From Candidatus Woykebacteria bacterium RBG_16_39_9b (GTDB taxonomy: Bacteria; Patescibacteriota; Microgenomatia; Woykebacterales; RBG-16-39-9b), in assembly GCA_001816695.1 (NCBI GenBank), contig MHCR01000004.1, positions 2,588 to 14,442 of the forward strand: a stretch of DNA of 11,855 bases. Reading direction: 5' to 3'. Shown here in pieces: positions 7,084 through 11,855 of the stretch. Numbering within the stretch: the first letter of the stretch is position 1; every line of letters starts with the position of its first letter. The notes under the pieces are model-generated. The model did no database searches. It was not told the origin of the DNA and saw only the letters and a list, made by a program, of their open reading frames with translations. Both the position numbers and the translations under genes were made by a program.

Positions 7084-7656
7084 CTAAGACTGAGGCGAAA
7101 CAGCAGTTACATCTGAAAGAAGTACGTTTTCTACAATAAGTCCTTTCATGGTAAATTCGCTATCAAGCATTCCCTTCATTCTAGCTTCAACTTCGTGACG
7201 ATGTGTATTTATCTGATTGAAAGTAATTTGAGATATTACCCCCCGTATACGACTTCTAGAAACAGGACGAACTATTTTCGAGACAAAATTTTCACCAATA
7301 TTTTCCCAAAGCGAAACCACATTATCTTTGTTGATTCTAACTAATATTGAGCCTTGGATTTTTACTTGAATATTATCGGCAGTAACTGCAGTAATGGCAG
7401 AATCGGCGAGGGCCTCTCGATTACTATCGGGGTTGAAACCCTCTGTAATAGTGTATTCAAGAGTTTGAGCATTAAAGATTTTTGCTTTTTGGATGAATGG
7501 TAATTTGAAATGCAACCCCGGGCCCCAGGTATGTTTTAATACTCCTCGGATACGATCATAAACAGTTGCAACATGACCTGGAGGTACGTCAGCAAAAAAA
7601 CCTCCCGCCACCTCATCTACTAAAAACGAGATAACTAATTGATCAAATGATGCCAT
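7084..7656 (-). CDS. SPFH/band-7 (prohibitin-like) protein, C-terminally truncated
   Basis: SPFH proteins form membrane-associated ring assemblies that organise membranes and modulate proteases such as FtsH. The 190-residue product has the expected start of the domain (VPPGHVATVYDR, then GPGLHFKLPFIQ at about 45-56), the central IQVKIQGSILVRI strand region (about 95-107), and the IGENFVSKIVRPVSRSRIRG segment that matches the prohibitin helix (about 118-137). Prohibitins normally continue after the 'V.LLSDV' strand into a long coiled coil used for oligomerisation. Here the protein stops directly after DVTAVSPQS, and no continuation is found in other frames of the following 70 bases. A classical N-terminal transmembrane helix is also not evident. 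It begins five bases after the yidC stop, implying co-transcription. Whether it is a functional short form or a remnant is open. Confidence 0.8.
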   Translation of the reverse strand: MASFDQLVISFLVDEVAGGFFADVPPGHVATVYDRIRGVLKHTWGPGLHFKLPFIQKAKIFNAQTLEYTITEGFNPDSNREALADSAITAVTADNIQVKIQGSILVRINKDNVVSLWENIGENFVSKIVRPVSRSRIRGVISQITFNQINTHRHEVEARMKGMLDSEFTMKGLIVENVLLSDVTAVSPQS

Positions 7657-7661
7657 AAAAA

Positions 7662-8378
7662 TTAACCCCCGATTACATTAGCAGGTTTTGGTTTAGAAAA
7701 ATGAACAATTCCTTTAATAATAAACGAAAATACAACTGATGTAATCAAAAACACTGCCTTTGCACTAGGAAGTACTAATAAAATTATAAACGTACCGACC
7801 GGCCAAATCAATGGGTCCCATTTTTGGGCAAATGTACCACCAATTTCCTTTTTTTCGTTATACTCCCAGACGCGTTCAGCAAGCAATATTCCAGCGGCTA
7901 CCAAAGCGAGTATGATACTGGGATGCGCGAGGTTAAAACCAAAAGACTGTGTATTTATTTCTCCAGGGTGGCTAACAACTTGATACAAATTTCCAAAGCC
8001 ATCACTGTAAATACCAACCTGAATTATTTGGTACAAAACCCCTAAAAAGATTACTTGCGCAAATAAAGGTACGGAAGATAGAATCGGATTTACACCAAGC
8101 GGTTTGGTGATGGAGGAAATCTTAGCCAATTTTTCCCTACTACTTATAGTATTATCCTTCTCAATTCGATTTATGGCCGGTTGGACTTGGATAAGCTGTT
8201 TCTCGTGTTTATAACCAAGTAGCGTGAAGTAAAGAAACAAAAACCTAATGAGAATAGCCAAACCAATGATCGTCAGACCAAAGCTGGGTCCTGGGGAAAG
8301 GTTGTAGGTGAAAATAACGAGATTATATATTGGACGGTACAAGGCTTCTGTCCAAGCATTACTTATAAATTCAAGCAT
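7662..8378 (-). CDS. yidC: Membrane protein insertase YidC/Oxa1 family
   Basis: YidC inserts and folds membrane proteins, alone or with SecYEG. The 238-residue size corresponds to the Oxa1-like core without the large periplasmic domain of Gram-negative YidC. Hydrophobic segments lie at about residues 34-55, 98-122, 151-170 and 189-222. The first contains the conserved groove arginine (R45 in LAILIRFLFLYF), and the cytoplasmic loop has QPAINRIEK, then the LGVNPILSSVPLFAQVIF entry to the next helix. The genome context is unusual, with no rpmH/rnpA nearby; instead a prohibitin-like gene follows at once. A strong promoter sits so close to the ATG that translation is probably leaderless. Confidence 0.92.
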   Translation of the reverse strand: MLEFISNAWTEALYRPIYNLVIFTYNLSPGPSFGLTIIGLAILIRFLFLYFTLLGYKHEKQLIQVQPAINRIEKDNTISSREKLAKISSITKPLGVNPILSSVPLFAQVIFLGVLYQIIQVGIYSDGFGNLYQVVSHPGEINTQSFGFNLAHPSIILALVAAGILLAERVWEYNEKKEIGGTFAQKWDPLIWPVGTFIILLVLPSAKAVFLITSVVFSFIIKGIVHFSKPKPANVIGG

Positions 8379-8384
8379 TTAATA

Positions 8385-8413
8385 ATTGTACAAAACATAC
8401 TCTTACTTGACAA
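8385..8413 (-). promoter_or_regulatory. yidC promoter, predicted leaderless
   Basis: On the - strand: TTGTCA (-35, 8408-8413), exactly 17 bases, then TACAAT (-10, 8385-8390). Only six bases separate the -10 from the yidC ATG (8376-8378), so transcription should begin at or within a base or two of the start codon. The -35 overlaps a TTGACA on the opposite strand (8407-8412), which could be part of a divergent promoter for the receiver gene, although no good -10 lies at the right spacing there. Confidence 0.7.
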
Positions 8414-8461
8414 CTTAAGCTACGCTATAGTACGTTTGCCCTGCAGGATGGGTGTTTCATT

Positions 8462-8845
8462 ATGGCTAGGATTTTAATAATTGAGCCGGAAAAAAGAATT
8501 AGAGATATGTATGAGGATCTCACAATTAGTGCGGGATTTGATGTTATAAGTGTTGAAAAAACAAAGGACGCTCTTAGTTTTATATACAAAGAACACCCCT
8601 CTGTAATAATCATTTCTGGCGAAAATCATGAAATCGTAGATTTAATCAAAACTGTAAGAAGTGTTAAAGATTTAAAAGTAGCAACAATCCCAATAATCGT
8701 TATTTTAGAAGACATTACAAATAACAGTAAAGTCTATTTAGAAGCCGGAGCAAATAAGTGTTTGACAAAATTTCCAGAATCTGGGGGCAGACTGGTTGAG
8801 GAAATAAGAAAAGTATCGGTTCAAGGACTACTAAAAACACCTTAA
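8462..8845 (+). CDS. Stand-alone receiver-domain protein lacking the phosphoacceptor Asp (pseudo-receiver)
   Basis: The 127-residue protein has the alternating beta-alpha pattern and length of a single CheY-like REC domain with no output domain. It shows the first strand ARILIIEPEKRIRDMYEDL, a middle strand PSVIIIS, a fourth strand IPIIVILED, and an end with GANKCLTKFP holding the conserved lysine (K103). The acidic pair that binds magnesium is replaced by E8-P9 (usual motif DD). The position of the phosphoacceptor Asp (PDLIILD in typical members) is Ser52, and the Thr/Ser of strand four is missing. Ordinary phosphorelay signalling is therefore unlikely, and the domain may act by protein-protein contacts. 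It is divergent from yidC and followed by tRNA-Leu. No kinase is in the window. The fold call is good; the partner is unknown. Confidence 0.78.
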   Translation: MARILIIEPEKRIRDMYEDLTISAGFDVISVEKTKDALSFIYKEHPSVIIISGENHEIVDLIKTVRSVKDLKVATIPIIVILEDITNNSKVYLEAGANKCLTKFPESGGRLVEEIRKVSVQGLLKTP

Positions 8846-8860
8846 TTCTATTCGAAATTT

Positions 8861-8889
8861 TTGAAATAGATACCCAAATCAGGTATAAT
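8861..8889 (+). promoter_or_regulatory. Promoter of tRNA-Leu(TAG), possibly also serving tRNA-Pro
   Basis: TTGAAA (-35, 8861-8866), exactly 17 bases, then a perfect TATAAT (-10, 8884-8889), 12 bases before the tRNA-Leu 5' end. This is the best sigma70-type match in the window. No other promoter is evident before tRNA-Pro. Confidence 0.78.
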
Positions 8890-8901
8890 CAAATATTGTT
8901 T

Positions 8902-8986
8902 GTGGGCGTGGCGAAACTGGTAGACGCGTACGGCTTAGGACCGTATGGGGTAACCCTTGGAGGTTCGAATCCTCTCGTCCACACCA
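8902..8986 (+). tRNA. tRNA-Leu (anticodon TAG)
   Basis: A class II cloverleaf. The acceptor stem is GTGGGCG/CGTCCAC with one G-U pair, and the D arm contains AAACTGGTAGAC. The anticodon stem TACGG/CCGTA encloses the loop CTTAGGA (anticodon TAG), the long variable arm is TGGGGTAACCCTT, and the T arm is GGAGG TTCGAAT CCTCT. The discriminator is A and CCA is encoded (8984-8986). Its last 17 bases recur exactly 99 bp downstream. Confidence 0.96.
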
Positions 8987-9006
8987 CCCTTCGACGTTGC
9001 TCAGGG
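8987..9006 (+). repeat. CCCTTCGAC...GCTCAGGG dispersed-repeat-like sequence
   Basis: The 20-mer beginning CCCTTCGAC and ending GCTCAGGG starts on the base after the tRNA-Leu CCA end. It closely resembles the imperfect-palindrome intergenic repeats (CCCTGAGCGAAGTCGAAGGG type) that I recall from many bacterial and environmental genomes. Only one copy is in this window, so repetitiveness cannot be shown here. Confidence 0.4.
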
Positions 9007-9034
9007 TTTGTGTGAGCATATATGAAAAGTGGTT

Positions 9035-9085
9035 GTGGGAGGTTAAAACGGTGAGCTAAGTCGAACCGTCCTCTCGTCCACACCA
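9035..9085 (+). pseudogene. Decayed tRNA-Leu copy (tRNA-like relic, 51 nt)
   Basis: The 51 bases begin GTGGGAG and end in CGTCCAC-A-CCA, which would pair 6 of 7 positions of an acceptor stem, like tRNA-Leu(TAG) nearby. A D-loop-like stretch (AAAACGGTGAGC, compare AAACTGGTAGAC) and a T-loop-like GTCGAACC remain. The anticodon and variable arms are missing, so it cannot be an ordinary tRNA. An internal hairpin ACGGT/ACCGT (9048-9052 with 9065-9069) is possible. Most likely it is a deleted duplicate of the upstream tRNA. Confidence 0.5.
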
Positions 9086-9086
9086 G

Positions 9087-9161
9087 CGGGGTGTAGCTCA
9101 GTGGTAGAGCGCGCGCTTTGGGAGCGTGAGGCCGCACGTTCAAATCGTGTCACCCCGACCA
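9087..9161 (+). tRNA. tRNA-Pro (anticodon TGG)
   Basis: The acceptor stem is CGGGGTG/CACCCCG and the D arm is GCTC/GAGC. The anticodon stem CGCGC/GCGTG encloses the loop TTTGGGA (anticodon TGG), and the T arm is GCACG TTCAAAT CGTGT. The discriminator is A and CCA is encoded (9159-9161). It begins one base after the tRNA-Leu relic. The sequence right after its CCA reads in frame as the second half of an XRE helix-turn-helix domain, which marks a recombination junction. Confidence 0.95.
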
Positions 9162-9325
9162 ACATAGACATTTTGAAAATTGAGCAGGACGAGAGTATAA
9201 ACCCAACGCTTGATACACTAAAGAAAATTGCGAAAGCCCTTGGGATTAGTAAGGAATTAAAAATTATAAGCGAAGCTTGTAAATTCCGTCGGGCTTCGCA
9301 ATCCAAAAATAAATTTTTGTCTTGA
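9162..9325 (+). pseudogene. 5'-truncated XRE/Cro-CI-type helix-turn-helix regulator remnant
   Basis: Starting at the tRNA-Pro 3' end, the frame reads NIDILKIEQDES, then INPTLDTLKKIAKALGIS. This is the second half of an HTH_3 domain (typical pattern: I..IE.G...P.l..l.kiAkaLgv). The first two helices and any start codon are missing, replaced by the tRNA gene. Only about 25 further residues follow before the TGA at 9323. With no start and half a DNA-binding domain, I read it as a gene fragment, probably from a phage or island regulator or an antitoxin-like gene, cut at the tRNA junction. Confidence 0.7.
9270..9299 (+). other. Inverted repeat within the XRE remnant; weak terminator candidate
   Basis: GCGAAGC (9270-9276) pairs perfectly with GCTTCGC (9293-9299) across a 16-base loop. 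A T-rich run (ATTTTTG, about 9313-9319) follows only after an A-rich stretch, so it is not a classical terminator. It may nevertheless end the tRNA-Pro transcript. Confidence 0.25.
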
Positions 9326-9341
9326 ATCAGCCCTAGAAATT

Positions 9342-10367
9342 ATGATCACAGTTAAAAACGAGGGAATAATTTTAGAAAAAACAAATCTGGAATTCGAAAA
9401 TAAGGGTGTTTTAAACCCTGCTTGCATCCAGACGGATGGTATTACCCATATGTTTTATCGGGCAAGTAACCACAATGAGGTTTCCTCCATAGGCTACTGC
9501 CAGCTGAAAGATAATAAAGTTGTAAAAAGACTTAAAGAGCCGGTTCTCTTTCCCGAATATGATTACGAGAAAAAGGGCGTAGAAGATCCCAGAATTACTC
9601 TTTTAGAGGGAACATACTATCTTTTCTACACCGCCTATGACGGTAAAAATGCTCTCATTTCCTACGCCACAAGTAAAGATCTTGTCCATTTCGCCAAACA
9701 GGGCGTTATCTCGCCGAAAATCTCTTACGATGAAGCGGAAGACATTTTTCGCGGGTCAAAAGTCAGAGAAAGATATACTATGTTCGAAATGTTTTACAAA
9801 GAGAGAGAGGGAAAAGACATCTTGTTATTTGAAAAGGATGCTTCTCTCTTTCCCCAAAAATTCAATCATAAATTTGCTCTTCTCCACCGTATTCTGCCCG
9901 GAATCCAAATTGTTTACTTTAACAATTTCTCCGAACTTACTGAAGACCGCTGGCGCAATCATTTCAAGAATTTAGGTGATTTTATTGTGCTTGATCCTCT
10001 CTTTTGGTTTGAAAACCGCAACATTGGCGGTGGTTGTCCTCCTATTGAAACAAAAGACGGATGGCTTATCATCTATCATGCAGTAGAGGATACTCCCTTG
10101 GGAAAAATCTATCATGCCTCCGCTGCCCTGCTTGATCTCAAAAATCCCCTAAAAGTTTTGGGGCGATTAAAAGAACCTCTGTTTTCCCCAAAGGCTTCTT
10201 GGGAAAGAGGTGGTGTTACAAATAATGTTGTCTTTCCTACCGGAGCAGTAGTAAGAGATAAAAGACTTTATATTTATTATGGGGCTGCCGACAAGTTAAT
10301 CGCCGCAAGATCTGTTGACCTCGCAGAGCTGTTGACTGAACTCAAGAAAAGCTCCCTAAAACTATGA
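9342..10367 (+). CDS. Glycoside hydrolase family 130 protein (probable beta-mannoside phosphorylase or related)
   Basis: GH130 enzymes cleave beta-mannosidic bonds, mostly by phosphorolysis that releases mannose 1-phosphate; some members are hydrolases. The 341-residue, five-bladed-propeller-type protein shows the family motifs: NPACIQTDGITHMFYRAS near the N terminus, GVEDPRIT (79-86, with D82 the likely catalytic acid), FALLHRILPGIQI (178-190), GGGCPPIETKDGWLIIYH (229-246, phosphate/sugar-binding region) and IYYGAADKLIAAR (311-323). No signal peptide is present, so it should act in the cytoplasm. Linkage specificity (beta-1,2 or beta-1,4) cannot be read by eye. The TGA stop is 96 bases before a glycosyltransferase gene on the same strand, which suggests joint glycan synthesis and turnover. 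Base use looks richer in C-ending codons than the genes to the left. No Shine-Dalgarno or clear promoter is seen before the ATG. Confidence 0.87.
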   Translation: MITVKNEGIILEKTNLEFENKGVLNPACIQTDGITHMFYRASNHNEVSSIGYCQLKDNKVVKRLKEPVLFPEYDYEKKGVEDPRITLLEGTYYLFYTAYDGKNALISYATSKDLVHFAKQGVISPKISYDEAEDIFRGSKVRERYTMFEMFYKEREGKDILLFEKDASLFPQKFNHKFALLHRILPGIQIVYFNNFSELTEDRWRNHFKNLGDFIVLDPLFWFENRNIGGGCPPIETKDGWLIIYHAVEDTPLGKIYHASAALLDLKNPLKVLGRLKEPLFSPKASWERGGVTNNVVFPTGAVVRDKRLYIYYGAADKLIAARSVDLAELLTELKKSSLKL

Positions 10368-10428
10368 GCCCTGTTAGAAGTCTTGGTCGGCCCTGTTAGA
10401 TATTGATTATTAATTATTTAACAGGGGC
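10368..10428 (+). repeat. Direct and inverted repeats in the GH130-glycosyltransferase gap
   Basis: GCCCTGTTAGA occurs at 10368-10378, directly after the GH130 stop, and again at 10390-10400, with a period of 22. TAACAGGGGC at 10419-10428 is the near-complement. The second copy and the inverted copy can form a stem (GCCCTGTTA against TAACAGGGGC with one bulge) around an AT-only-rich loop. It could be an operator, an attenuator-like hairpin or a weak terminator between the two genes. Confidence 0.5.
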
Positions 10429-10463
10429 TACAACACGATAAAGAAAAACATTCTAAAAACATT

Positions 10464-11855
10464 ATGAATCAACAAACAAAGTCAAAGGCAAATAAAGCAA
10501 TTTCTAACGGGGTGAGCACTGACCAGAAAAACAAATCTTGGATCGTCTGTCTGGCCACCTTCTCGCCACGACAGTGCGGTATAGCTACCTTTACCGCTGA
10601 CCTTACCAATGCTATTGATCAAATGTTTGGACCATCGGTTAAGTCAAAGATTGTCGCGATGAATCTTACTGAAGTAAGTCATTTCCCCTATCCTGACAAA
10701 GTAATTCTCCAGATAAGCCAGCCTCATGAAGAGGACTATGTGAACGCTGCCAACAAGCTCAACCAGCTCAAAGAGGTAAAGCTTGTCAACATTCAACATG
10801 AATTCGGTATCTTCGGAGGGGAGTATGGCTCACATCTACTTCTCCTTCTGAAAAAACTTCAGAAACCAATTGTTACTACCTTACACACTGTTCTTCCCGC
10901 TCCAGATGAAAGAATGCGCAACATCGTTCAAGCTATAATGAAATATTCGAAAGGAATAATCGTCATGACTCACTCCTCAAGGGAAATTCTCAAGGATGAT
11001 TATGGGTTAGATCCTGAACGAATTCAAGTTATTCCTCATGGAATCCATTATGTTCCCTATAGAACCAGTGAGCACGCCAAGTCTAACCTCGGCATATATC
11101 ACAAACTAATCCTCTCAACCTTTGGGTTTCTTAGTCCTGGCAAAGGAGTTGAGTATGTAATCAAGGCTTTGCCAAGGGTAGTAGAAAAATTCCCTAATGT
11201 TCGATTTCTTATCGCTGGTGTCACTCATCCTATTGTTCTGGAACAGGAAGGCGAAACCTACCGTAATTTTCTTACTAAAAAAGTTCATCAACTTGGTTTA
11301 AGCAACTACGTTTCTTTTTATAATACCTATTTTGATGTAAATAAACTTCTTCAATTTTTAGAGGCTACCGATGTCTATCTTTCCACCTCCTTAAATCCAA
11401 ACCAGGCCGTCTCCGGCACTTTATCTTATGCCCTTGGCAGCGGTCGTTCGGTCATATCCACAGCTTTCGCTCAAGCCAAACAAGACATTACGAGTGAGGT
11501 AGGCATATTGATTGACTTCAAAAACCCGCAGGCTTTTACCGATGCCATCATTAAATTAATAAGTAATGATGAATTATGTTTACAGATGGGTAAAAACGCT
11601 TATTTCCGCACCAGGCATATGACCTGGGAAAATGTTGCCCATTCCTACATGAAATATTTCTCGCAATTTACGCCGGGGCTAACCCTGGGACAAAGAAAAC
11701 TTCCGCTTATAAAACTTGAGCATTTGGCTAAATTGACTGATAATTTTGGCATTATTCAGTTTGCCAAGCTGACCGAACCAGATCTTTCTTCTGGATACAC
11801 CTTAGATGATAATGCCCGAGCCTTAATCGCGGCCGCTCTTCATTATAAAAAATTT
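10464..11855 (+). CDS. GT4-like (GT-B fold) glycosyltransferase with C-terminal extension, 3' end outside window
   Basis: The frame is open from ATG 10464 to the last base (464 codons, no stop). After a polar leader of about 25 residues comes a GT-B N-terminal lobe with WIVCLATFSPRQCGIATFT (26-44), the strand VNIQHEFGIFGGEYG (108-122) and VTTLHTVLPAPDE (137-149). The linker VIPHGIHYVPY (189-199) leads to the second lobe with STFGFLSPGKGVEYVIKAL (218-236), the donor-site region LNPNQAVSGTLSYALGSGRS (310-329), and a loop carrying H385 and W388. From about residue 415 a further domain begins, with GIIQFAKLTEPD and GYTLDDNARALI, as in long members of this family. The usual Glu pair (E-x7-E) of GT4 retaining enzymes is absent from the donor region. 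No signal peptide or membrane segment is seen, so it should be cytoplasmic. Donor and acceptor are unknown; pairing with GH130 suggests mannose chemistry, by inference only. Confidence 0.85.
   Translation, partial: MNQQTKSKANKAISNGVSTDQKNKSWIVCLATFSPRQCGIATFTADLTNAIDQMFGPSVKSKIVAMNLTEVSHFPYPDKVILQISQPHEEDYVNAANKLNQLKEVKLVNIQHEFGIFGGEYGSHLLLLLKKLQKPIVTTLHTVLPAPDERMRNIVQAIMKYSKGIIVMTHSSREILKDDYGLDPERIQVIPHGIHYVPYRTSEHAKSNLGIYHKLILSTFGFLSPGKGVEYVIKALPRVVEKFPNVRFLIAGVTHPIVLEQEGETYRNFLTKKVHQLGLSNYVSFYNTYFDVNKLLQFLEATDVYLSTSLNPNQAVSGTLSYALGSGRSVISTAFAQAKQDITSEVGILIDFKNPQAFTDAIIKLISNDELCLQMGKNAYFRTRHMTWENVAHSYMKYFSQFTPGLTLGQRKLPLIKLEHLAKLTDNFGIIQFAKLTEPDLSSGYTLDDNARALIAAALHYKKF

Larger units (their letters stand above)
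8970..9085 (+). repeat. 17-bp direct repeat of the tRNA-Leu 3' end bracketing 82 bp
   Basis: TCCTCTCGTCCACACCA occurs at 8970-8986, as the functional 3' end of tRNA-Leu, and again at 9069-9085, offset by 99 bp. The second copy ends one base before the 5' end of tRNA-Pro. This could be the trace of a tandem tRNA duplication or of integration at a tRNA 3' end. The sequence before the second copy still resembles a tRNA, which favours duplication and decay. Confidence 0.85.

Noticed and set aside
8407..8436. Plus-strand promoter for the receiver gene from TTGACA at 8407-8412
   Set aside because: The -35 is perfect, but the nearest good -10 (TATAGT, 8426-8431) is only 13 bases away and the hexamer at 18-base spacing (TACGTT) is poor. 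It is not strong enough to list.
8848..8869. Imperfect inverted repeat after the receiver gene as a terminator
   Set aside because: The five-base CTATT/AATAG stem is AT-rich, the interior is mismatched, and it overlaps the tRNA-Leu -35. It is too weak.
8970..9085. attL/attR pair of an 82-bp integrated element
   Set aside because: The interval is far too short for an integrative element and retains tRNA-like features, so a decayed tandem tRNA copy is the simpler reading.
8889..9306. Two antisense open frames (84 and 87 codons) across the tRNA-Leu/tRNA-Pro region
   Set aside because: They run through tRNA genes on the opposite strand and resemble no protein family; they are by-products of the RNA genes.
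9101..9325. A 74-codon frame starting at a GTG inside tRNA-Pro
   Set aside because: The first 20 codons are tRNA sequence. Only the part after the CCA resembles a protein, so it is treated as a truncated HTH remnant rather than an intact gene.

Overview
The window looks like a piece of chromosome from a small-genome, AT-rich bacterium, most likely a Candidate Phyla Radiation (Patescibacteria) member of the Microgenomates type. This is inferred from gene content and style, not from a marker tree: short gene gaps, weak or absent Shine-Dalgarno sequences, promoters sitting almost on start codons, an orphan family-5 solute-binding protein beside secG, a short YidC and a UvrC without its usual C-terminal helix-hairpin-helix tail. 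TAA, TAG and TGA all appear as stops, so there is no sign of UGA recoding.

Layout. Positions 1-3066 (+ strand) carry the 3' part of uvrC, a YvlD/phage-holin-4_2 type membrane protein, secG and a membrane-anchored extracellular solute-binding protein. Facing them on the - strand is an S11-type D-Ala-D-Ala carboxypeptidase homologue (3063-4004) whose stop codon overlaps that of the binding protein. A - strand block follows: tRNA-Arg(TCT)-tRNA-Lys(CTT), lon, tRNA-Gly(TCC)-tRNA-Arg(TCG)-tRNA-His(GTG), and a yidC-prohibitin-like pair. Strong sigma70-like promoters are readable before both tRNA operons and before yidC. lon has a CIRCE-like inverted repeat (the HrcA operator) overlapping an extended -10 element. 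A divergent + strand gene encodes a stand-alone receiver domain that lacks the phosphoacceptor Asp.

From about 8.9 kb the character changes. tRNA-Leu(TAG), with a near-consensus promoter, is followed by a 99-bp stretch that ends in a 17-bp exact copy of the tRNA-Leu 3' end and looks like a decayed tRNA. tRNA-Pro(TGG) follows one base later, and its 3' end runs directly into a decapitated XRE/Cro-CI helix-turn-helix coding fragment. Beyond this lie a GH130-type glycoside phosphorylase/hydrolase and a large glycosyltransferase that runs off the window end. The mixture of tRNA debris, a broken phage-type regulator and carbohydrate genes reads as the edge of an acquired island.

Functionally, the left part is housekeeping: DNA repair, Sec export, membrane insertion, cell-wall trimming, proteolysis and tRNA supply. 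The right end is a glycan module, possibly mannose-based. I did not find a CRISPR array, a transposase, or a clearly new multi-gene defence or mobile system. The most informative items are the CIRCE-like site on lon, the tRNA-bounded junction, the phosphorylation-dead receiver, and the truncated UvrC and prohibitin-like proteins.
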